Assembly: GCF_024171865.1 (NCBI RefSeq)
Contig: NZ_JAMTCN010000011.1
Coordinates: forward strand, 62,001-126,000
Source of the DNA: Prauserella aidingensis
Lineage (GTDB): Bacteria > Actinomycetota > Actinomycetes > Mycobacteriales > Pseudonocardiaceae
Direction: 5' to 3'
Length of the DNA stretch: 64,000 nt
Below, one piece after another: positions 57,109-64,000 of the stretch (its first letter is position 1; the number at the start of each line of letters is the position of its first letter). Under the pieces are notes generated by a model, which was given only the letters and a program-made list of their open reading frames with translations, ran no database searches and was not told the DNA's origin. The position numbers were made by a program, and so were the translations under genes.

Positions 57109-57918
57109 TCAGAGGTCGGCGAGCACCGCGTCGGTGAACGCAGGCCAGGCCTCGACGGCCCACGGCCCGAAGTCCCGGTCGGTCAGCGCGATACACGCCG
57201 CGCCCGCGTCCGGGTCGACCCACAGGAACGTGCCGGACTGTCCGAAGTGGCCGAAGGTGCGCGGCGAGCTGTTCGCCCCCGTCCAGTGCGGACTCTTGCC
57301 GTCGCGGAGCTCGAAGCCGAGGCCCCAGTCGTTCGGCTTCTGGTGCCCCAGGCCGGGTAGGACGCCGTTGAGGCCGGGGAACTGCACCTGCGTCGCCTCG
57401 TCCAGAGTGGACCGGGCGATGAGCTTCGGGGTGAACAGTTCCGCGGCGAACCGGGTGAGGTCGTCCACTGTGGAGTCGGCGCCCGCGCCCGGCGAACCGG
57501 TGAGCGTCGTCGACGTCATCCCGAGCGGGGTGAGTACGCCCTCGGTCAGGTACTCGCCGAACGGGATGCCGGAGTGCTCGGCCAGTGCGTCGGCGAGCTG
57601 TTCGTAGCCGGAGCTGGAGTAGAGCCTGCGCTCGCCGGGCGGCGCCTGCACCTTGTGCTCGTTGAACGCCAGTCCCGCGGTGTGCGCCAGCAGATGCCGG
57701 ATCGTCGCGCCCTCGGGCCCGGCGGGCGTGTCGAGCTCGACGGCACCCTCCTCGACGGCCACCAGCGCGGCGTAGGCGGTGAGCAGCTTCGTCACCGACG
57801 CGAGCGGGAACACGCGCGCCGTGTCGCCGTGGGTGGCGCGCACGGTGCCGTCCGCGCCGACGACCGCCGCCGCCGCATGGGGCACCGGCCACTGTTCGAT
57901 CAACCGCAGGCTGTCCAT
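57109..57918 (-). CDS. Serine hydrolase, beta-lactamase/penicillin-binding-protein-like class C
   Basis: 269 residues from ATG at 57918. Active-site S-x-x-K reads L-A-S-V-T-K near 39-44, Tyr motif Y-S-S near 102-104, and the third motif H-F-G-Q-S-G near 231-236 in place of K-T-G, as in EstB-type esterases and D-aminopeptidases. No signal peptide, so a cytoplasmic esterase or peptidase is likely and not a resistance beta-lactamase. Convergent with the 2-hydroxyacid dehydrogenase. Confidence 0.9.
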   Translation of the reverse strand: MDSLRLIEQWPVPHAAAAVVGADGTVRATHGDTARVFPLASVTKLLTAYAALVAVEEGAVELDTPAGPEGATIRHLLAHTAGLAFNEHKVQAPPGERRLYSSSGYEQLADALAEHSGIPFGEYLTEGVLTPLGMTSTTLTGSPGAGADSTVDDLTRFAAELFTPKLIARSTLDEATQVQFPGLNGVLPGLGHQKPNDWGLGFELRDGKSPHWTGANSSPRTFGHFGQSGTFLWVDPDAGAACIALTDRDFGPWAVEAWPAFTDAVLADL

Positions 57919-57992
57919 GCGCACCACCCTAGGCAGGCGGGCCGGGTCGGGGCCGGGAGGGTTCGGGCGTGTCCACCCCACGGCGGGCGGGA

Positions 57993-58028
57993 GGGGTCCG
58001 GCGCCGGAGCGCGCCGACGCCGGACCCC
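57993..58028 (-). terminator. Terminator after the PTS EIIC gene
   Basis: Stem GGGGTCCGGCG / CGCCGGACCCC (11 bp), nine bases past the EIIC stop on the minus strand. Confidence 0.7.
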
Positions 58029-58037
58029 GCGTGTGCG

Positions 58038-59375
58038 TCAGGTGCCCGTGCCTCCCGCGGAGCCTCCCGCGCCGCCCGCGGACTCCGGACCCGTCTGCGC
58101 CGAGGCGTCCGCAGCGGTCCCGGCGTCGGCCTTCGACGGTGCCTCCGAGTCGTCGGCGCCGTCGGTGTCGTCCTCGCGGCCCGGTGTGCGCAGGTTCCAC
58201 TTGGTGATCACCCAGCGGAACACGACGTAGTAGATCGCCGCGTACACCAGGCCGATCGGGATCAGCAGCCACGCCTTGTTCGCCGCCGGGGCGGTCATGT
58301 TGAGCAGGAAGTCGATCCCGCCCGCGGAGAACCCGAAGCCCAGATGGATGTCGAGGGCGTTCGCGAGCATCATCGACGTGCCGGTCAGCACCGCGTGGAT
58401 CAGGTACAGCGGCCACGCCACGAACATGAACGCGAACTCGATCGGCTCGGTGATGCCGGTGAGGAACGCGGTCAGGGCCGAGGAGAGCATCACGCCGCCG
58501 ACGAGCTTCTTCTGGCTCGGCTTGGCCGTCTGCCAGATCGCCAGCGCCGCCGCGGGCAGGGCGAACATGAAGATCGGGAAGAAGCCGGTCATGAAGGCGC
58601 CGGCGTTCGGATCGCCCGCGAAGAAGTTGTTGATGTCGCCGCCGTCGAAGACGAACCACAGCGGCACGTTGAGCAGCTGGTGCAGGCCGACCGGGATCAG
58701 CAGCCGGTTCAGCATGCCGTAGAGGCCGCCGCCGATGACGGCGTCGCTCGTCGCGGCCTCGCCCGCCGCCTGGATGCCCGCGTCGATGACCGGGAACGCC
58801 AGGCCGAACACCACGCCGAGCAGCAGCAGCGCGACCGAGTTGACGATGGGCACGAACCGGCGGCCGCCGAAGAACGCCAGGTACTGCGGCAGTTTCACCC
58901 GGTAGAAGCGTTGCCACAGCACCGCGGTCACCAGGCCGACGACGATGCCGGAGAGCACGCTGTAGGGCCACTTGATCGGTTGGAGGAGCCATTCGGTGTG
59001 CTCGACCATGCCGTCGGGTGTCTGCTCGTAGTACCCCTCGATCTCCTCGATCGGGGCGAACACCTGCACGACCTTGCTGAACACCACGAAGCCGACGACG
59101 GCGGCCACACCGGTGGAGCCGTCGCCCTTGCGTGCGAAGCCGACGGCGATACCGACCGCGAACAGCAGCGGCAGCCAGTCGAACAGTCCGCCACCGGCGG
59201 CGACGAAGACGTCGGCGATGCCGGACGTGGCGTCCCAGCGGCCGAGCATGTCGGCTTGGCCGAGACGGTTCAGCAGCGCGGCCGCGGGCAGCGTGGCGAT
59301 GGGCAGCATGAGACTGCGCCCGAACCGCTGCAGGCCGGCCAGGCCTCTGCGGTTGCCCTGCGCTCGATCGCTCAT
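58038..59375 (-). CDS. PTS system EIIC component, N-acetylglucosamine/glucose family
   Basis: 445 residues. About ten membrane helices; family features R-S-L-M-L-P-I-A-T-L-P near 20-30, F-A-V-G-I-A-V-G-F-A near 72-81, V-G-L-H-Q-L-L-N-V-P near 228-237 and G-I-T-E-P-I-E-F-A-F near 313-322 (sugar-binding Glu). EIIB and EIIA are not fused but encoded divergently at 59746-60443. The sequence is closest in style to the N-acetylglucosamine branch (NagE2 of Streptomyces), and the DasR-type site upstream supports that sugar. Its Asp/Ala/Gly-rich tail is disordered. Confidence 0.93.
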   Translation of the reverse strand: MSDRAQGNRRGLAGLQRFGRSLMLPIATLPAAALLNRLGQADMLGRWDATSGIADVFVAAGGGLFDWLPLLFAVGIAVGFARKGDGSTGVAAVVGFVVFSKVVQVFAPIEEIEGYYEQTPDGMVEHTEWLLQPIKWPYSVLSGIVVGLVTAVLWQRFYRVKLPQYLAFFGGRRFVPIVNSVALLLLGVVFGLAFPVIDAGIQAAGEAATSDAVIGGGLYGMLNRLLIPVGLHQLLNVPLWFVFDGGDINNFFAGDPNAGAFMTGFFPIFMFALPAAALAIWQTAKPSQKKLVGGVMLSSALTAFLTGITEPIEFAFMFVAWPLYLIHAVLTGTSMMLANALDIHLGFGFSAGGIDFLLNMTAPAANKAWLLIPIGLVYAAIYYVVFRWVITKWNLRTPGREDDTDGADDSEAPSKADAGTAADASAQTGPESAGGAGGSAGGTGT

Positions 59376-59537
59376 GAGCGTCCTTCCGGTGGATACGTGT
59401 TCGGCGGGTTCGTGTTGTCGGGCGTGCGCTGGTCGCGGATGCGACCGCGGGAGGTGCGACCGGCAAGACTAGCGGGAATCGGGCACTCACCGCGGCGATT
59501 CGCGAACGCCGCGCCGAATCCGGTCACGGTGATAGAT

Positions 59538-59553
59538 TCCGGTCTAGACCACT
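59538..59553. promoter_or_regulatory. DasR-responsive element (dre)
   Basis: TCCGGTCTAGACCACT matches 14 of 16 bases of the Streptomyces dre consensus ACTGGTCTAGACCACT, with the ten-base palindrome GGTCTAGACC intact. It lies between the divergent EIIC and EIIB-EIIA genes, so one site could repress both. DasR is a GntR-type repressor released by glucosamine-6-phosphate. Confidence 0.85.
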
Positions 59554-59680
59554 CGGTCGAGGAGCGAGAATGCTCCGTCGCCCGACCGGGTGTCAACCCG
59601 CTACTGTTCGTTCCGAGACGGCGCCGGCCGCGGCGGGGCCGCAAGGCACCCGGCGCGGCGACACAGCGGCATCGGCAAAA

Positions 59681-59718
59681 CGACGGAACGACGGAACGAC
59701 GGAACCGGAACGACGGAA
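59681..59718 (+). repeat. 8-bp repeats (CGACGGAA) in the PTS EIIB leader
   Basis: CGACGGAA at 59681-59688, 59689-59696 and 59697-59704, and again at 59711-59718, within the leader between the dre site and the EIIB start. Confidence 0.85.
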
Positions 59719-59745
59719 CACGGCAGGACGGAACAGGAGGCCGCG

Positions 59746-59982
59746 ATGGCGGACGAGAGGCCGGGGCAGATCCTGGCGGCCCTGGGCGGCGCGGACAACG
59801 TCGTCGAGATCGAAGGGTGCATCACGCGGTTGCGGTGCGAACTCGAGGACGGCTCCGTCGTCGACGAGGCGGCGCTGAAGCAGGCGGGTGCGCACGGCGT
59901 CATGAAGAGCGGCGCGGTCGTGCAGGTCGTGGTCGGCCCCGAGGCCGACGCGATCGCCGAGGACATCCAGGACCTGTTGTGA
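59746..59982 (+). CDS. PTS system EIIB component (glucose/GlcNAc type)
   Basis: 78 residues from ATG 59746 with GGAGG upstream. EIIB-Glc fold with the phosphorylated Cys in E-G-C-I-T-R-L-R near 25-32 and G-V-V/V-M-K-S-G-A-V-V-Q-V-V-V-G near 49-60. It carries phosphate from EIIA to the sugar bound by EIIC. Coupled to the EIIA gene by a GTGA overlap. Confidence 0.93.
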   Translation: MADERPGQILAALGGADNVVEIEGCITRLRCELEDGSVVDEAALKQAGAHGVMKSGAVVQVVVGPEADAIAEDIQDLL

Positions 59983-60443
59983 CGGGCGCGGCGCGCGTCG
60001 TGTGCAGCCCGGTCGGCGGCACGGTGACGGCGCTGGCGGACGTGCCGGACCCGGTGTTCTCCCAGGCGATGGTCGGCCCGGGGATCGCGGTGGAACCGCG
60101 TGACGGCCATGCCGACGCGGTGTCGCCGATCGACGGCACGCTGACCACCGTGCACGCGCACGCGTTCGTCGTCGCCGGTGACGACGGCGCGGCCGTGCTC
60201 GTGCACCTGGGTATCGACACGGTCAAACAGCAGGGCGAGGGCTTCACGCTGCACGTCGTCAAGGGCGAGCGGGTCCGGGCGGGGCAGCCGGTGGTCGGCT
60301 GGGACCCGGCGGCGGTGCGGGCGGCGGGTTACGCGCCGATCGTGCCGGTGATCGCGCTCGACGCGCAGCAGGAGGCCCTCCGGGCCGCCGAGACCGGCAC
60401 GGAGGTCGCCGTCGGCGACGAACTGCTCACCTGGAACGACTGA
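59979..60443 (+). CDS. PTS system EIIA component (Crr/glucose type)
   Basis: 154 residues from GTG 59979. Pattern of EIIA-Glc: S-P-V-G-G-T-V near 10-16, D-P-V-F-S-Q-A-M-V-G-P-G near 24-35, phosphorylated His in V-L-V-H-L-G-I-D-T near 75-83 and a second conserved His in A-H-A-F near 61-64. It receives phosphate from HPr, which is encoded elsewhere. Same operon as EIIB. Confidence 0.93.
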   Translation: MTGAARVVCSPVGGTVTALADVPDPVFSQAMVGPGIAVEPRDGHADAVSPIDGTLTTVHAHAFVVAGDDGAAVLVHLGIDTVKQQGEGFTLHVVKGERVRAGQPVVGWDPAAVRAAGYAPIVPVIALDAQQEALRAAETGTEVAVGDELLTWND

Positions 60444-60653
60444 CCACACCCTCCCGCAATGGTCGTCGTGGGCGGCGGGCGCCTGGCGTGACGAGGCTGT
60501 GCGCGGGGGTGCGAACGGACCCCTCGTGGCGGTGGATGTCGCCTGCTCGAGTGGTGTTCGCCGCCGGGACGACAGGCGTGGCACCCCTCGTGCCACGACC
60601 GCTTGGATCCGCGAGCACCGCCGCACATCCTGCCGGGCGTGTGGTTGCAGGTG

Positions 60654-61499
60654 ATGAGCACGAGCGCCGCCGGTCTCGCCGGTGCGGCGATCTCGGTGAC
60701 GGCGTGCCGGTTGTCGGCCCGCGCCGCGCGGCCCGCCGTCGTACCCGCGGGCCCGTGCGCCGCGGTGACCGCGGGTTGCTGGGCGTGGCTGGGCTGGCGC
60801 TGGTCCACGGGCGGATTGCCGGGTTGGTGGCTGCCCGTGCCCCTGGCGGTCTTCGCCGTGGCGGCGCCGCTGGCGGCGGCCGACGTGCGGTACCGCAGGT
60901 TGCCGGACCTCCTCACCGCCGCTGTCGCGGTCCTCGTCGGCGTCGCCGTCGTGGCGAGCGCCGTCTCGGTAGGCATGGACGCGGTGGACACGGCGGCGGT
61001 GGACGCAGTGGCTGTGGACACGGCGGCGGTGGACACGGTGGCGGTGGACCCGACGACCGCTGACGCGGTGGCGCCGGGCGCGCCCGGCGCGGCGGAACCG
61101 GGTACGGGTGCCGCTTCGGGGCTGGTCGTACGCGGCGTCGCCGGTGCGGTCGTCTTCGCGGGCGTGCACGCGGTGGTCCACAGGGCCTCGCCGCGGTCGC
61201 TGGGTGCGGGCGACGTCAAACTGGCCGTCGGACTCGGCGGCGCGACGGCGGCCGTGGGGTGGCCCGCGCTCGTGGTCTCCGCGGGCGTGGCCTCGCTGGT
61301 GACCCTCGTGGGCGCCGGCATCGTACGGTGGGCGACGCGCGGTCCTCCCGGACGCGGCGTGCCGCACGGGCCGGGGATGCTGCTCGGAGCCTGCCTGGTC
61401 GTGGCCTTTCCGGGCGCCGGACTCGACGCCGTGGCGGAGGAGGCGGCCCTCGCGGTGGCGGTCCCCGGCATGGGCGGGGTCACGCCTGGTCCCGGGTAG
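60654..61499 (+). CDS. A24-family prepilin peptidase
   Basis: 281 residues from ATG 60654 (GTG 60651 possible). Membrane aspartyl protease with about six helices. The two catalytic Asp are in [10 protein letters not shown] near 76-85 and G-A-G-D-V-K-L-A near 188-195. Between them a loop of about 35 residues with V-D-T-A-A-V-D repeats is inserted near 104-140. The N-terminal methyltransferase zinc domain is absent, as in other short actinobacterial members. It would process prepilins of a Flp/Tad pilus or secretion system, not in this window. Usual neighbour of aroE/aroC in actinobacteria. Confidence 0.88.
   Translation: MSTSAAGLAGAAISVTACRLSARAARPAVVPAGPCAAVTAGCWAWLGWRWSTGGLPGWWLPVPLAVFAVAAPLAAADVRYRRLPDLLTAAVAVLVGVAVVASAVSVGMDAVDTAAVDAVAVDTAAVDTVAVDPTTADAVAPGAPGAAEPGTGAASGLVVRGVAGAVVFAGVHAVVHRASPRSLGAGDVKLAVGLGGATAAVGWPALVVSAGVASLVTLVGAGIVRWATRGPPGRGVPHGPGMLLGACLVVAFPGAGLDAVAEEAALAVAVPGMGGVTPGPG
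60974..61053 (+). repeat. Imperfect in-frame GTGGAC(A/G)CGGCGGCG repeats in the prepilin peptidase gene
   Basis: GTGGACACGGCGGCG and close variants recur about five times, giving [10 protein letters not shown] and similar. The stretch falls between the second and third membrane helices. Confidence 0.7.
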
Positions 61500-61537
61500 C
61501 TGCGGTCACGTCGCTGCGGCGTGACAGGATCGGCGGT

Positions 61538-62739
61538 GTGTTGCGCTGGATAACCGCAGGTGAGTCCCACGGCCCGGGCCTGTCCGCGATCCTCGAGGGC
61601 ATGGTCGCGGGCGTCGAGATCACGACGTCCGACATCGGCGAGCAGCTCGCCCGCAGGAGGCTCGGTTTCGGCCGGAGTCCGCGGATGGGTTTCGAGACCG
61701 ACCAGGTCGAGTTCGTCGGCGGAGTCCGCCACGGCACGACCCAGGGTGGTCCGATCGCCGTGCAGATCGACAACTCCGAGTGGCCCAAGTGGGAGAAGGT
61801 CATGTCGGCCGACCCGGTCGACCCGGCGGAGCTGGACGGGCTCGCCCGGAACGAGGCCCTGACCCGGCCGCGGCCCGGCCACGCGGATCTGCCGGGCATG
61901 CAGAAGTACGGCTTCCCGGAGGCGCGGCCGGTGCTCGAACGCGCCAGCGCCCGTGAGACGGCTTCCCGCACCGCGCTCGGCACCGTCGCGCGGGCCTTCC
62001 TGCGGCAGCTGCTCGGCGCCGAGGTGGTCAGCCACGTCGTGTCGATCGGCGGGGCGGAGGCGCCCGAGGGGCCGCTGCCGCAGCCCGGCGACCTCGCCGC
62101 GATCGACGAGAGCCCCGTGCGGGCGTTCGGCGAGGCCGCGACCGACGCGATGGTCGCCGAGGTCGATGCGGTGCGGAAGGCGGGTGACACCGTCGGCGGC
62201 GTCATCGAGGTCATCGTCCACGGACTGCCGCCGGGACTCGGCTCGCACGTCCACTGGGACCGCAGGCTCGACGCGAAGCTCGCGGGCGCGCTCATGGGCG
62301 TGCAGGCGATGAAGGGCGTCGAGGTGGGCGACGGCTTCACCACCGCGCACCGGTGGGGCAGCCAGGCACACGACGAGATCGACCCCGGCGACGGCCCGAC
62401 CGGCGTGACCCGTCGGTCCAACCGGGCGGGCGGGCTCGAAGGCGGCATCACCAACGGCGAGCCTCTCCGGGTCCGGGTGGCCATGAAGCCGATCTCCACC
62501 GTGCCCAGGGCACTGTCCACCGTGGACGTGGAGACCGGGGAGCCTGCCGTCGCGATCCACCAGCGCTCCGACGTGTGCGCCGTGCCGCGCGCCGGGGTGG
62601 TCCTGGAGTCGGTCGTCGCCCTCGTGGTGGCCGACGCCGCGCTGGAGAAGTTCGGGGGCGACTCACTCGCCGAGTCCCGGCGCAACGCCGACGGCTACCT
62701 CGCAGAGCTGGCCGAGCGGTGGCAGCGCGGCGGCGCGGA

Positions 62740-62743
<4 letters not shown>
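61538..62743 (+). CDS. aroC: Chorismate synthase
   Basis: 401 residues from GTG 61538, giving the family start [14 protein letters not shown] and substrate motifs: [12 protein letters not shown] near 43-54, R-P-G-H-A-D near 110-115, [10 protein letters not shown] near 132-141, [10 protein letters not shown] near 295-304 and R-S-D-V-C-A-V-P-R near 342-350. It makes chorismate from EPSP. Its stop overlaps aroK. Confidence 0.97.

Positions 62744-64000
<1,257 letters not shown>

Noticed and set aside
57109-57918. Serine hydrolase considered as a resistance beta-lactamase
   Set aside because: It has H-F-G in place of K-T-G and no signal peptide, which fits esterase or peptidase relatives.

Overview
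The window is very GC-rich DNA with GTG and TTG starts, short intergenic gaps and ATGA/GTGA/TGATG stop-start overlaps throughout. Gene content points to a filamentous actinobacterium, most likely of the Pseudonocardiaceae (Saccharomonospora, Prauserella or Amycolatopsis-like). The markers are an SsgA-family sporulation regulator, phosphatidylinositol mannoside (PIM) genes, a type VII secretion-like cassette, a bifunctional Rel and a DasR-type operator. No genus was confirmed by a search.

From about 9.5 kb to the right edge, the core gene order follows the Mycobacterium tuberculosis block Rv2614c-Rv2538c as I recall it: thrS, HIT phosphorylase, pgsA1, acyltransferase, pimA, pdxS, pdxT, yebC, ruvCAB, yajC-secDF, apt, rel, cyclophilin, metallo-hydrolase, aspS, rarA, alaS, ruvX, mltG, aroE, prepilin peptidase, aroC, aroK, aroB. 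Lineage-specific genes are wedged into this backbone.

Layout. 0-4 kb: the tail of a phosphodiesterase gene, then a translationally coupled five-gene cassette (EspC/WXG-like protein, a large WXG-like protein with an Ala/Gly-rich repeat domain, a DcrB/PsbP-like protein, a YbaB-like protein, a truncated NPCBM-like protein). 4-7 kb: divergent LysR regulator and short-chain dehydrogenase, then a methyltransferase. 7-8.5 kb: three tRNA genes on the minus strand (Gly, Cys, Val-GAC), ssgB, and tRNA-Val(CAC) on the plus strand with a duplicated 3' end. 8.7-13.7 kb: nitroreductase, thrS, HIT protein, then divergent yceI/marR; similar palindromes before the nitroreductase and between yceI and marR suggest one small redox regulon. 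13.9-17.7 kb: PIM synthesis (pgsA1, acyltransferase, pimA), a LemA-like protein and an XdhC-like protein. 17.7-25 kb: EF-G2, pdxS, a VapBC-type pair, an XRE-cupin regulator with azlCD, pdxT and yebC. 25-37 kb: ruvCAB, yajC-secD-secF-apt, rel, a crotonase, cyclophilin. 37-41.3 kb: metallo-hydrolase with a His-rich repeat tail, two unknown proteins and a YibE/F transporter carrying an 11-copy hexanucleotide repeat; hisS, expected here, is missing. 41.5-54.7 kb: aspS, a kinase-like protein, an SGNH hydrolase, rarA, two small envelope proteins, alaS, ruvX, mltG, aroE. 54.8-60.4 kb: a secreted EEP-family enzyme, a 2-hydroxyacid dehydrogenase, a serine hydrolase and a split N-acetylglucosamine-type PTS around a near-perfect DasR site. 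60.6-64 kb: prepilin peptidase, aroC, aroK and the first part of aroB.

A recurring feature is short perfect tandem repeats (6, 8, 15, 18 and 21 bp units). In coding regions they lie in disordered tails and are multiples of three. The best candidates for something not well described are the 610-4038 cassette and the palindrome-linked nitroreductase/yceI/marR set around thrS.
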